From Aspidapion aeneum (lineage: Eukaryota; Arthropoda; Insecta; Coleoptera; Brentidae): a stretch of DNA of 64,000 nt. Positions 43,700 through 55,789 of the stretch are shown one piece after another. The position numbers and the translations under genes are program-made. The stretch lies in NCBI GenBank assembly GCA_963576565.1, contig OY755047.1:19661171-19725170 (forward strand), in the 5' to 3' direction. Below the pieces are notes generated by a model. That model was not told the origin of the DNA. It did not search any database and was given only the letters and a program-made list of their open reading frames with translations. Position 1 is the first letter of the stretch; every line of letters starts with the position of its first letter.

Positions 43700-44555
43700 G
43701 TCACGGCGATATTGCTAAGATAGGTCAAAATACACCAAAAATTTTTCGTCAAAAACAACCTTTTCTAGCCGAGGAAGGTAAAAAATAGTTTATACCAATA
43801 GCTAAAAAAGACATGAGGTTTTATACGCTATTTTTCACACTTTTGAACTTTTTCTTTCGAGTTTTTTCTTATTTTTTGGGGATTTTATATTTTTCTAGGG
43901 TTTTTTTTCACTATTTATCGCTGATGCGTTACTTTTTACACGGGATAAAAAGTGATACTTTTATTCTTAAAAGAAAGAATAAAAAGAGCACTTTTTATCT
44001 CTCTAGTCCGCATACAATTCGTCGAGGGATAAAGATACATTTTTATCACAAGGTTTATACGCAATATTGTTTTTTCTCAGTTTTTTGAATTTATTAGGTT
44101 TTGATGTTTTTATTGTTTATCTTTGATGAATAATTTTTTATCCTGATTTTAACATTTTATCCCTAACATGTCACTTGTCATACCGATTTTTTACTTTTTA
44201 TCCCTGATTTCTTTCTTCCCTTTCTCTCTAAAGTTACACTTTTATGCCTTATATGCGGGATAAAAAGTGGACTTTACATTACTAAAGTGGGAAAAAGAAT
44301 AATAAGTAGTGTTTAAAATTGTAGGCTTGGTATGGAACGTTAACAATAATAAAGAAAAATAAGTAAACAAAAGTTACGCTGCATATACTTGATGGTGGTT
44401 GATAGAAAAAAAAATCCCACCAGGTTTAAAAGTCAAATAAAAGTTTATATATTTATATTTGCGTTGGTAAGTACAGACTATACCGAGTATTTTTATACAA
44501 AGTGCCATTTTAAAAAGTTTCCACTTATCTCCGGTTTAGTAAATAGGGAGGAATC
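43700..44555. other. AT-rich stretch with repeated GGATAAAAAGT
   Basis: GGGATAAAAAGTG or its complement recurs near 43941, 44025, 44140, 44195 and 44250. I do not recognise a gene; the 91-codon frame at 43813-44088 is low complexity. Confidence 0.35.
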
Positions 44556-44775
44556 ATGGGCGTATACAGGGGCGGGGGTGGACGAAGCGCGGATTTAAGA
44601 AGGGTAACGTAGTAATTACCGCCCCCCCCCTACAACAAAAAATATGCACATTTTTTTATTGATTAAAGGGAAAATAGGCGAATTACCCCCCCTAGAAAAA
44701 AATTATATTATAAATAATTTTTTCGTCGACTATTACCCCCCCAAGATTTTCACCCAGATTTGCGCTTGGGGTGGA
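44556..44775. repeat. G/C-run repeat (MITE ends)
   Basis: ATGGGCGTATACAGGGGCGG and several CCCCCCC runs, resembling the ends of the GTGGCGTAT family at 27387. Boundaries not found. Confidence 0.4.
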
Positions 44776-44784
44776 CCCAATAGA

Positions 44785-46170
44785 CAATAGACAATATTTT
44801 TATTTCCAAATTTTTACAAAAGTAAATTGGTTCGTCAAAGTTATCTAAAACTACAGATTAAGACTGTAAGTTGCACTTACAATTTGTTTACAGTAAAACT
44901 TAATTGTTTTAATGTTCATTTTCATGGGGCATGTATAGGTGTCCTTATTGAATATTTACACAAATAGTACACTTAAATTCACGCTTACACTTCAATATAA
45001 AATACACTTATAATTTGTCTTAGATATCTGAATAATTTAAAAACAAACGAAAACAATGGAACGAGAAAAAACTTATTTTGTAAAGTCATTAATTGAATAA
45101 GGTTCTAAATCACATAAATAATTGAAACATGCCCTTTTAAACGTTTTGAAAGACTCTATGCTTTCTATGGAATTAGGTAGTTTATTGTATAACTTAATAG
45201 CGCATATACACGCTTTTCTCAGTAATTGTTAATCTGTGCTTTGGGTATATGTACAATCTATCCTTATGCCTTGTATTACAGGTTTTATTTGTTGTGTATT
45301 CTGAGAATAAATTAGGATTTTTCCTTAAAAACAATATACACTCTAAGATGTAGATTCCTGGAACGGTCAAGTAAATATTTTCCTTAAATTTATTTCTACA
45401 TGATTCCGTTGCTCTTAGTTATAATATTATTCTCAGGGCTCGTTTTTGCATTATAAAAACGACCCCAATATGGCTGCTTTGTCTCCAGAAAAGTTTGCCA
45501 TATTTTATGTTTGAATAAAACATACCATAATAAACCGATCTTAGTGAATTTTGATTTTTAAAAACTTTGCCAAGAACTCTAAGTGCATAGCACTTCCTAA
45601 TTTTTTGCATAATTCTTTAATGTGAGTATGAAAGTTAAGATCTTTGTCAAATGTCACCCCTAAAATCTTTGAACTATTTTCAAAATTTAATTTATCACCT
45701 TCAAAAGTGAAATCTTCTGGTATTGGTATGTTAATATTAGTAACAACTACTGCCTTGGTCTTCTCAGTATTTAAGACAAGCTGGTTTTTAACACACGAAT
45801 CCTTCACATCATCTAGAACCTCAAAATATTTTTCATGTATATTTTCACCTTTATAGACTGGAATAACCACATTTGCATCATCTGCGTCGTTTGCGTGAGA
45901 GTTTGGATCTTTGATAATGTCCTTTAGGTCGTTTAGATATATTATGAATAGTAGTGGACCGAGTATACTACCTTGTGGTATTCCTGTCGTAACGAAATTG
46001 GTTTCTGAGACAAAATTAGAGCTTTCATGTGTGATTGTTACTCGTTGAGGCCTTTTAGTTAGGTATGATCGAAATAAGTTCAAACTTTGACCTCTTACCC
46101 CATAAGATTCCAGCTTTGCCAGAAGTATATTGTGGTTTACGGTATCAAACGCTTTTGATAAATCCAAGAG
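44785..46170 (-). mobile_element. Jockey/CR1-like non-LTR retrotransposon, RT half to 3' end
   Basis: The - strand frame 46167-45541 has MDLSKAFDTVNHNILLAKLE (RT motif A), GIPQGSILGPLLFIIYLNDL, ANDADDANVV in place of the YADD box (Tyr lost), and a KILGVTFDKDLNFHTHI thumb. A second frame (45610-45419) continues ALRVLGKVFKNQNSLRSVYY after a frameshift. The 3' end is near AATAGACAATATTTTTATTT at 44780. 5' truncated just upstream of motif A. Confidence 0.85.
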
Positions 46171-46236
46171 ATAGAACTTAAAACCTAAAAATAATATGTT
46201 AATTATATTATTATAGTCCTTGCTATGTGCAGTTAG

Positions 46237-46291
46237 AGTCCCTGTATGTTGACATACTTGGATAATCCAAATATGTCAACATACAGGGACT
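46237..46291. repeat. Hairpin, 26-base arms, 3-base loop
   Basis: 46237-46262 pairs with 46266-46291 with one mismatch; loop TAA. Arms start AGTCCCTGTATGTTGACATA. It sits directly beside the element starting at 46297. Confidence 0.9.
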
Positions 46292-46586
46292 GCATGTGCA
46301 GTTACACTTTTGTGACACCTTGACATGAAATAAACATATTTCCTAACCAGAAATATATTAAAAAGTAAATATGTCATGTTGTAAATATAATATGTCATAT
46401 TGGTAAATATGTCATGTTGGTAAAATTAAAGGCAAAACTGTCATTGTCTCTGGATAAAAAGTTGGTGACTGTAGGTTGACAAAAAAAGCGCACAGATATA
46501 AAACAACTTTTTTTGTTGCTCTCAGTATATACAAAGGTATAGAAGTCAATGATAAATATAAATCTAAACTTGGAACATCAAAAATA

Positions 46587-48303
46587 TACAGGGTGTCTCA
46601 TAACCAAGGGGCCATAGGCCAACAGGTGATAGAGGAGGTCATGTCTGATTAAGAAGTTCCCATAATGCATGGGTCAAAACTCTTTCTTTGTCGAGATACA
46701 GAGCATCAAAGTTGGCAATTTTTTAAACTTTTTTGATAGTTAATAACTTTTTAAAAAAGCGCAGTAAAAATATGAAATCGGGTCAAGTGTACTAGAACAC
46801 GAGCAATAAACTTATAAAAATTATTTTGAAAAAAATTAGTCGGTCAATTTTTTTTAGAAAAAACTATTTTTTTGATATAAACTTTTATAAATGCCATATT
46901 AAACGCAATGTTCTTTTTTTATATTTTTTGTTAATAAAAACAACTCTCTAGCAAGACATATTAATAAAATATTATTAATATTAAAAAAATAGAAAGCGAA
47001 AATTAATTTTTTTTTTAATTATTATTTTTTTATACATTTTTAGAGGTTATTTTGACAGCCTGTATCTCCTTAACTTGTAATTTTATCAAAAAAAGGAATA
47101 CCACATTTTGGAATCACAATTAGCTGAGTATTTAGCTGGCTGTGATAGATTTTCTTTTTTTGGTAAAACCCTTTCCCCCCCCCCCCACTTCTTTAACTTT
47201 AAAAGTCCTATATCTTAAAGACAGATGAGTGTTGACCCCTATGTTATATAAACTTTTTTCTTGGAAATAACCTCCTCTATCACCTGCTGCACTATCCCAC
47301 ATAGCACAAAAATCACATCAACGTTAAATTAACGTGAACAAAAATAACAAAGTTTTTTTTTACTTGAAAACAACCTCATACCATGTAATATTTATTTTGT
47401 TAAATCTACATGCTTAAAGATAACTTAAAAACAAGGAGAAATCAAGCTATAAAAATGTACTTTTTGCTGAAGTTTCTGGTGCTGTGTATATAACGTGTTT
47501 TTTACCCTCGTTATTTTCCTGTACCAAATTCACACTTGAAAAGTCCTCCACAACATGTTCTAAAACGCCACTAGATTAAGACTTCTCAAACCTACTAACT
47601 TTCTGCGTCTTTTTTGGTCACGTTTTTTTAATAACATTTTTTTAACTTAAAAGAGACGCGAAAGGAAGTTATAAAAGTTCACTAGTTTAAGACTACAACA
47701 CTTCAAGACAATTTTAAAGATGACGCTCAAGGCAAGACAAAATATCTATATATCTATCTATATACATTATGTTTTTTTAAAAAGCTAAACAAGATTTTTT
47801 AATAGTAAACACTTTCACACAATGTTAATGTGTCTTTATCAGGTTAATAACAGATGCGTCGTGATCGTAAAGGATCAGGGATCAGTTCCTTAAAAGGTTT
47901 TTGGAGTTTAGAGGCCAAAGCACTGTCTATAAGATTTCGTCAAAGTGAAAAATCCCGACAATAGCTGGCGCTGCTGCTAGTAAAATCTCAAAAATATTCA
48001 GTAGAAAAGCCATGCAAGTCGCGTTTTAAAATTCGTGTAGAAAAGGCGTGAGTGAATCTAATGTGATTTTAACGTAAAAATCACTTGAAACTAACGTTAA
48101 AACATTGCTGTTTTAATTTTATAATGGCGGTATTACAACGCAGTTTTTAGCAACGTTATTTTTTATAACGTTAATGGATGACCTATTATATATGAAATAA
48201 ACGTTTGTTTCTAGCAGCTTTTAAAATAAGGTTTTTTTTTCTCACGCCTTTTTTACGTGTTAAACACGTGATTGTGCTATGTGGGATGGCCCACTCTGTA
48301 TAA
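46587..48303. mobile_element. Middle element of the nest (TACAGGGTGTCTC type)
   Basis: Left end TACAGGGTGTCTCATAACCA with CAACAGGTGATAGAGGAGGT; right end has CCTCCTCTATCACCTGCTGC (47270-47290) and, after the inner insertion, GGCCCACTCTGTATAATT (48287-48304). Rejoined in order, the ends are inverted copies. Confidence 0.75.
47295..48286. mobile_element. Inner element of the nest, TCCCACATAGCACAA ends
   Basis: 15-bp perfect terminal inverted repeat (47295-47309, 48272-48286). The interior is rich in AACGTTA motifs. Related ends (CCCACTAAGCACAAAATCG) are at 13167 and 49665. Confidence 0.8.
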
Positions 48304-48851
48304 TTACAATAAAAAATAAAAAAAAATTGAAAATTTCTTCTAAACCAGGGTTTTCTGGGAGAGTGCCTAAAATTGAAATTGTATTTCCCCTTTGTATTGC
48401 TAAACTAATTTGTTAAATGATAAGGCTTTTTGCGTTATCAATATTTGTTTTTTACTATTTTCTAAGATTAATTTTTTAGCCTAATAAAGATATTATAAAT
48501 GTCACAAAAGTGTAACTGCAACTGCCTATGGCAACGACTATACACTGTGCGACAAAATTTATTGAAAAAATTATCAGTCAGTCCCTGATTCCACGACCAA
48601 AAGCATTAATAAAAGTTAGCTCGTATACCGAAGATACGGAATTTTCAAGTGCCGCATTTGCTTTTTTTTATTTTATCGCAGAAACCAACATTTTTACGAC
48701 AAAACGTATCGAAACATGTTTGGAAGATAATTAAATTATCTTTCAAATGAGGTATCAACCTTGCAATTCGGTTAAGAATCGAAAGAATAATATTTCTACA
48801 GACGTGATTCGATTTGGAGACATGCAAAATAGTTGTTTTTTCATTCCACAT

Positions 48852-49569
48852 ACAGGGTGTCTCTAAAAGGTCTGTACAAAATCTTAGCACATATTCCTGA
48901 GGTCAAAATAAGTCGATTTAATGCAAATTACCTTAGTCCAAAATTGCTCCGTTTCAGAGATACAGGGTGGTGAATTTAAAAATTAAAAATCGATTTTATT
49001 AAAATTTATGAACATTTCACAACGCTTTACTTTAAAAATTGGTACTCGGAGGTTTTTTGGGATGCGAAACCTAAATATGGACACTTTTTCACTGTGGCCG
49101 TCAGAGGGCGCTTCACAATGCTCATCTTATGGTTTAAAATGACCATAACTTTTTTCTCAGTGTATTTTTCAACTTTTTTTGTTGATAAAATAATTTCCTG
49201 AACTTTTTTAAGCAAAAAAGGTACTTTTAAAAAATCTGCTAGGGTGAGTCGTTTTCTAGATATTTCCGTTTTTAGTGTTCGATGCCGCAACGGAATATTG
49301 AAATTATTTTGGATCAAAAGATTTTACTGCTACCTTTAAGGATTAAATTTAGTCAGTAAATCAGTTATTAATTTTTTTTTATCGTTTAGTCATTTTCGGT
49401 AGGTATCAGTCAATTTCTGGGAAAATAGTTTCACTTGGTTCAATTAAAATAAAAGACACCCTGTATCTTTGAAACGGAGAAATATCGAAATAAGGTAAGT
49501 TGCTTTAAATCGACTTATTTTGACTTCATGAATATGTGCTAAGATTTTGTACAGATCTTTTAGCGACTA
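48852..49569. mobile_element. TACAGGGTGTCTC MITE, copy 2 (full length)
   Basis: Left TACAGGGTGTCTCTAAAAGG, TCTTAGCACATATTCCTGAG; right end ATATGTGCTAAGATTTTGTA and AGATCTTTTAGCGACT, giving terminal inverted repeats of about 70 bases. Interior matches copy 1 at 10952-11600. Confidence 0.85.
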
Positions 49570-49664
49570 AATAACATCGCGCGATACTTTGTTTTAATGA
49601 CAATGTTATTGGCTTCAAATAACCTCTTTGCATTTTTTTTTGAGAAAAGCTTACTTTACTAGCT

Positions 49665-50830
49665 ACCCACTAAGCACAAAATCGTAAAAAACGTTAAATA
49701 AATGTTGAAAAAAAGATGTTTTTTTTTCTAACACAAATTTGTGTTAAAATTAAGTCAACTTTTGACATTAAAAAAACATGTAGAAAATCCTAACGAAAAT
49801 TTCATGTAAAAGCATTACCAAAAATATATTTCTTAATAACGTTAAGAAACCAATATTTAAAAAACCATAATTTGATTAACATTAAAAATAATACCATCAA
49901 TATATGGTTATTTTTATAATGTTTTTTCTAGATCTTATTTCTAACGTCGAATTTAAGATATATGAAGCTCATAAATGTTTTGTTTTTAAACATTAAAAAA
50001 AAATGATACTATAGAGGGCGCTGCCGCATAGTTCCACTACCAGAACGGGCCATCGACATTTCTAGTTGCGTTTCGCTGCGAGTTCATACGAGTCCGTAGC
50101 AGATACGCTTTGTGCAATTTTACATTTAAAGAACAACAAATTTGTGTGCAGTGATTTAAATGAAGCATCACAAAATTAGGTAAGAAAAGTAAACAAAAGT
50201 AAAAAATCGTTTTGTATGAAATATCGCATACCTAACGTTATAGGTAATCAGACAGGGAATGCGACAATTCACCGCGGACGATTAGCCGCTGGACCTTAGG
50301 CCGCATATTCATTTGAGGCAGAATTCGCAAGCCTCACAGTGGGACCAAACGAATGCTTCGTTTGCATTCATGCTAAAGTGAATACGCGCCTTGAAATTGT
50401 TTGCCTTGTATTCACTTGAGCGAGGCACTTACTACAAAATTATTGTTTACATAGAATTTTAAATTTTATTTTCAGAAGCTAAGGATCCGATTTCCTTTAC
50501 TGAGTATCGAGTTCACGAAAACCTCAACAGACTGTTGCTGCCCTGCGTTTCCAAAATAGAAGAATTTTATTTACGTTATTTATGTTACTTTATCTTTAGA
50601 GATATTTGAAAAAAAATTATTTTTTCATTGTTAAAAAAACATTTATTTTTCAATGTTTGAAAAACATTTCTTTTTCACTGTTAAAAATCAATACTATTTT
50701 AACGTTCGAAAAACACTTTAAAAAAACGTTATAAAAACATAAGATTATTTTTCTAACGTCAGAAAACTATGAATATGACGTTAGAACTAACATACAACAT
50801 AACGTTATGTTTTTAAATTAAACATTATTT
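49665..50830. mobile_element. AACGTTA-rich element, right end lost
   Basis: Begins CCCACTAAGCACAAAATCGT then AACGTTAAATAAATG, like the ends of the 47295 element. Both sides are dense in AACGTTA/ACGTTAT motifs (49690-49990, 50560-50830), while the centre 50020-50550 has higher G+C, a donor-like TTAGGTAAGAAAAG at 50176 and an acceptor-like TTTTATTTTCAG near 50475. No protein recognised. Confidence 0.5.
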
Positions 50831-50839
50831 TGACATTAT

Positions 50840-51110
50840 TAAAATGTTTTTTTCTTCTTGGTTTATTTTGATCATGTATTCTTCATCTGTGTTTGTTGTG
50901 ATTTTTGTTTCAGTATAGTTCATATTCGAGCCTATATTTTTAGCTGCTGTATCTAGTTCTTCCAGCATTTTTATCAGTTCTTTTTTCTTATCTGTTATCA
51001 AGGCGATATCGTCAGCATATCTTAGATGGTTCAAGTATTTTCCGCTTACTTTGATGCCTATTTCATCCTAACCAAGTTTTTAAAAACATCTTCTAGGCCC
51101 TGGTTAAATA
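50840..51110 (-). mobile_element. Non-LTR retrotransposon fragment with YADD box
   Basis: The - strand frame 51034-50825 reads MNHLRYADDIALITDKKKEL then LEELDTAAKNIGSNMNYTET, RT motif C and after. Same family as 8155-8700 and 17315-17930. The left side ends in the AACGTTA element. Confidence 0.8.
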
Positions 51111-51366
51111 AATGGGATTCCTAAATAACTGTAAATTCAAAAAGCCTTGAATTTTTACATAATGAATCTCCTTATATTTACTTACTCTCATCAAGTTTTG
51201 TTGATTTTATTGTTTTTTGTAATTTAAAAAAATTACCATAAGAGGATCATTTCAATGCGAAATAGATAAAATGACCAAAGTGACGTGCCCACAACTGCTT
51301 GGTAACCCAAGCAGAACTCAGAACTTGCTTTATTTAAAACAATGGAAATAATGGTATACCTATACC

Positions 51367-52373
51367 CAGTGGCAGCTGCTACAGGGGGGGCAACGGGGCA
51401 GTGCCCTCCCAAAACTAGACAACAAACAGTATTTTTAATTGATTTATTTAAAAAAAGTTAAATCTCCCCGTACGAGTTCTTTTTTTTTAGTCTGTGGTTA
51501 ACAAAAGGCGATTAATTGGGTAAACTTTTTTAGCTTAAATCATTACAAGCCGGCAGCACCAATTTACCCGTTTTTCAGCGGTGTATGGGTGGCTGTTCTT
51601 GCGCGGCGGCGAGAGGAATCTTTGTTTTAGTTGACGTCGGCCATATTCATCGTGCGAAAACGTTCATTGCCCTTCCTACGTGTTGCCGGTTCTATCCTTA
51701 GTGAAGACGTATGAGTTTGTTTTGATTTGGGGTAGTTCAGGAGTTAAAAGACTTGCCGGTCGCGTGTCCATTGTTTGTTTTTGTTTGTTTTCAAAATGGA
51801 AATAAATACCGTCGATTATATAATTAACTGTGCAAATTTAAATATGTTGACATATTAACTCCGATTACAAATAAAATCTTTAGGGCCACATAGACTGGAC
51901 CAAAAAATCCTAAAAATTAACCAAAATTTTAGTGCAAGTAATAAAAATTATACGATGCTGAAAACTGGTTGTGCGGTTGTGAAAAATGAAATGCTTGTTT
52001 TTTGCTTTTGTCTTATGAACAATCCCCGAACTGATCCTGCGTGGGTGGCAAAGGGAATCTGTGATATCAAGCACTTTATTGAAAAGTTAAAGACACAAAG
52101 TAAGTGCTACTTATTTAAATAACCACATAGAATTTTCTATGCTAGGCAAGACTGATATTAGGTGCCAATTGAATAGTGCCTATAGGTAAAACATTTAAAA
52201 CATTATACTTGTAGTAGGTTAATAGACTGTTTAAAATTCTCAAAAAACCTCAAGTAGCGGCTTGTGTGTAAAATGGTAAAGTAAAATTGTGTAGGTAATT
52301 TTTTTATCTCCTTTTCCATGCAATATAAATTTCTGCTCCCCCCTCTAATTTATAACGTCACCAGCCGCCACTG
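51367..52373 (+). mobile_element. Short hAT element (ZMYM1-like type) with first transposase exon
   Basis: Ends CAGTGGCAGCTG and the reverse complement of CAGTGGCGGCTGG, each followed by a G-run, with a perfect 8-bp duplication CCTATACC (51359-51366, 52374-52381). Inside, + strand 51796-52100 reads MEINTVDYIINCA, one stop, then IKSLGPHRLDQKI, TGCAVVKNEMLVFCFCLMNN, DPAWVAKGICDIKHFIEKLK. This resembles the TTF-type zinc-finger region of ZMYM1-like hAT transposases (first cysteine and the WxxxG..D..H pattern). A donor-like AAGTAAGT at 52097 follows. No hATC domain; non-autonomous. Confidence 0.8.
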
Positions 52374-52381
52374 CCTATACC

Positions 52382-52900
52382 CATGGGCGTAAATACAGGG
52401 GAAGGGTTAGGGGCTGAAGCCCCCCACGATGCTGGAAATAAGTTATGTTGTTTATCAAATAAAAGGCAAAATAAATGTCCAAGCCCCCCCACTCAAGGCA
52501 TTTTTTTATACACGCCACTGCCCACGTACCTACCTACGCACTTGGACTAACAAACGTCCACTTTATCGAAATTAAAAAAAATATATTATTTTTTCTAAAG
52601 CCCCCACCCCACGGCGGGATGATGGGGACTTTCGGTCTAAGGACACTCATCGTAAAGGCCTTGCTTGACGATGAGTGACCTTATTTCGGTCTCCTTCTTA
52701 TTATACGTGGTGTCCATAAAGGTATATGTAACGGGCAGTGGCGTATTAGGGCCGGGCCCCTCCCGAAACTAAGAATGTTTTGATACTTTCCACATATATT
52801 TCATGAATACAAACATAAAATAGCATAGGCCTCCCCAAAACTGTCTCGAGCCCCCCAAACTTTTTTCTAAAAAACGTAAAAATTTAGCATCCGTTTATTA
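52382..52900. repeat. G/C-run repeat fragments
   Basis: Several pieces like CAGTGGCGTATTAGGGC (52737) and GGGCGTAAATACAGGGG (52385), with CCCCCC runs at 52420-52610 and 52850. These look like partial ends of the GTGGCGTAT family. Confidence 0.4.
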
Positions 52901-53225
52901 AAAATCAAACTAGTTTTCGTGGCTGACCGGGTAAAAATTAGAATTTTTGGTTTCTCTCGTATTTTTCCATGGGTAGACACCTAATAAGTATTGACAGCTA
53001 ATCGTTTCGTCCTTATGAAACTCTTGAGAACACTTCTTGGTCAATGTGACACCCTTGCTAAGTTAAGTATACGGTTTTGTCTCTCACCTTACGTTTCTAG
53101 TGAGAAAACAAGATTATGTTCTCTGCAAGAAGCGCCATCTACCAAAATACGAGAGAAACTAAAACAGCAGCAAGCGAGTAAAACTGCTACTGCAAAAATT
53201 CTTAGCAATATAGTCGTGACGTCTG

Positions 53226-53267
<42 letters not shown>

Positions 53268-53480
53268 TATGTCTGCCCGTAACGGGATAGCTGTAAAGAG
53301 CTGATTAGATTTCGGTCAAAATCCATTAATCTGTCGTTAGCATTTTTTGACAATCTAAAAATTAAAAAATGCTAACTTTTTAACGGAGCAACACATTTTT
53401 TTCAATAATTTATCTTATTACTAAAAATTTAGTAGGACCTTTCGTTTCTAAGATATTTACGAAAACTGTTTCCAACGCTG
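52901..53480. repeat. Interspersed repeat sharing arms with 27929-28330
   Basis: TTTTCGTGGCTGACCGGG, TCGTATTTTTCCATGGGTAG, CAATGTGACACCCTTGC and AAGAAGCGCCATCTACC match the 28000-28330 region, here without the second arm. It continues past a (GT)n run into sequence related to 42950-43250. Confidence 0.6.
53229..53263. repeat. (GT)n microsatellite
   Basis: Uninterrupted GT run after CGTGACGTCTGTCC. The same CGTGACGTCTGTGTG lead-in occurs in both hAT copies (30450, 33487). Confidence 0.95.
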
Positions 53481-54870
53481 ATATAGCGTGGAGTTCGCTT
53501 GGAGTGTGCTAATTAATGGGCCAGGAAGGTATCAGATCCATTATGGATCCATTTATTTTGCAATAAGTTTATTTCATTTTTTAAGAAGGGGTCTACCGGG
53601 CTTTTAGAGGGGGAATTTAATAAGGAAACGTTCTTAATTTACGTAACAGGATTTTTGACCCCCTTCGTAACGCATTTTCCAAAACCTTAAGTGTACCGCA
53701 AGGCTACACCCCTTCCCATCTTGAGCGTTACGTAATTTAAGGACGGTTCCTAAAAGTTAAGATGTTACACATTTATTTTAAGATTTGCTTTTAAAAAAAC
53801 TTTTTCTATCTAGGCGCCCCACTTTGTTTAGTTTTTTTTTATATTTGTAAACGTGCAGTGACTTTTTATTGACCTCATCTAAAGAAAAACACATCATTGT
53901 AAATTGTAAATCCCCGTGGTAATAAATTTAAATAAATCACCGTAAACTGGGGTAATTTTGGGACTTGGGTATAATTTTGGGGCACCTTTTATTTTTTATT
54001 TTTATATTTTACTAGTAAAAATCTTAAATCTATAGGGACGATAAATTTTAGTACCCAATCTTTAAAATAAGGCAATATTCTATAAAATGTTTAAGTTTTG
54101 TTTTGACCGCAATCAGTGTAATTCCAAAGGTTGGTGGTGTCAACAGGAGTTTTTGAAAAGTCTGATAACTTTCACTTGTGTAGCCCAAACCCCTTAAAGT
54201 ATTAGGTTGTTGCTAAGTACACGCACTACATTACTTTAAAGAAAAGCCACAACTACAAGAAATTTAAAATAAATTGATTTTCCTTTCAAACAGTGGTGAC
54301 GCCCGCAAAGGTTGCATTAAAATTTCGCACGGTATATAATAATTTGGTATTTGCAAAGTGCCTTTTTCTTATTTTAAGAGGGCGGTAATAACTTTTTGGG
54401 TTGCCTGCGACACATCGGGCCCCATTTTGCCTCGCCACTGCATGGAAACCATTAAAAACCATATTTAAAAATCTTTTTTTTTTTTAAATACAGGGCGCCT
54501 TTTTTTTCTGCCCCTACTCTGCTTAGAATATGAAAAAGTATATATTTTTTAGGGTTGTTCTTTCTTCAGAGAATTTAATACAACGTCCATTTTTAAGAAA
54601 AAGGGCCATAGTAAAATTTACTAAAAAAAAGTCAGGATATACCAAAGTTATCCCAAATTGCCTAGTAATACTTATTTACATAGAAGTTACGAAACTTTAA
54701 ATATTGGTAGCAGTGGCGTATATAAGGGGGGGCTGCCCCCCTAAAGTGAAGTTTCTTTTAGATATTTCTCACATATACATATTCATGAAGACAAACGTAA
54801 AATAGCATAAAATACGGACTCATGAGGACCCTAAATTTATAAAAATCAAATTGGTGGTTCCAAAATGGCC
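53481..54870. other. Spacer with short repeat fragments
   Basis: No gene seen. A possible small element 54291-54440 starts CAGTGGTGACG and ends CGCCACTG but has no matching flanks. CAGTGGCGTATATAAGGGGG at 54710 is another GTGGCGTAT end. Confidence 0.35.
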
Positions 54871-54879
54871 CACTTTCTT

Positions 54880-55310
54880 ATTTATAAATCGATTTGTTCC
54901 GAGTTTTATGAATATTGGTTCATAAATGGGAAAATCCGCCATTTTCAGGTTTTTAAATTTGAGTCCAAAATTGTATTGTGTTACCTTAGGCACCGCGATG
55001 TTTCAAGTTTGAGGCAAATCGGTTTATAAATAAGAAAGGGCGCCATTGTGGAACCGCCATTTTGATTTTTTAAAGTTTAAGTTAGAAATCATAATTAGCG
55101 ACCTGAAACACCCCAAAGTTCCGATTTTGATGCATATTGGTTTATAAGTGGGAAAGTCCGCCGTTTTGAATCCGCCATTTTGATTTTTATAAATTTACGT
55201 TAAAAATAATAATCAGTGACCTGAAAGATCTTAAAGTTCCGAGTTTGATGCAAATCGGTTCATAAATGGGAAAATCCGCCATTTTGGATCCACCAAATAC
55301 CTAGTTGGAA
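54880..55310. repeat. Tandem repeat, four units of about 120 bases
   Basis: Units share CGGTTTATAAATAAGAAAG or GGTTCATAAATGGGAAAATC, then CCGCCATTTTGATTTTT and GACCTGAAA. Units are diverged; no coding sense. Confidence 0.75.
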
Positions 55311-55414
55311 AAGTTTAAAAAAAGTTATAACCAAACTAATAAATAAATATATTATATGAAGTCAAGCTAAATAAAAATGTTTAAACAATTGCCAATGGTA
55401 ATATCAAAAAACAA

Positions 55415-55515
55415 ACATCTCGCGGCGAATTGTCCCCGCTGTGAATCGGCCGGCGGCAAATTGTCCCACGGCGAATCGGCTGCGGCGAGTCGGCCGCGGT
55501 GAATTGTCCCATCCC
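55415..55515. repeat. G+C-rich short repeat GGCGAATTGTCC/GGCGAATCGGC
   Basis: CGGCGAATTGTCC, GTGAATCGGCCGG, CGGCAAATTGTCCC, CGGCGAATCGGCTG, CGGCGAGTCGGCC, CGGTGAATTGTCCC in succession. The inverted form GACAATTCACCGCGG is at about 50259. Looks like sub-terminal repeats of a DNA transposon, not a gene. Confidence 0.65.
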
Positions 55516-55789
55516 CCTAAGCGCAGTTATTTTTTTAAGTTTAAGTTTTTAAGACAAATATGGAAAATCGTACCAAAGTTACCCCGGTTTACGGTATACT
55601 TTAAGCATAATACAGCTACTGGAAAATCCTAACACAAATAAAGTGATAAATAGATAATTTTCTTGCATTTTTAAATTAACCCAAATAGGAAACGACAATA
55701 ATATTTTTAATAAACATTTTTGCATTAATTATAATCAGAGAAATGAGAATAATTACACAGGGTGTTCGGTACGGGTGGCGGAACAAAGA

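Larger units (their letters stand above)
46297..48520. mobile_element. Outer element of a three-level nest, 20-bp terminal inverted repeats
   Basis: TGCAGTTACACTTTTGTGAC (46297-46316) and its exact reverse complement at 48501-48520. Own sequence is 46297-46586 and 48304-48520, with ATATGTCATGTTGGTAAA repeats near 46370-46430. The rest is inserted elements. Confidence 0.75.

Noticed and set aside
54291..54440. Small hAT-like element with CAGTGG ends
   Set aside because: Ends match for only about 8 bases and no target duplication was found.
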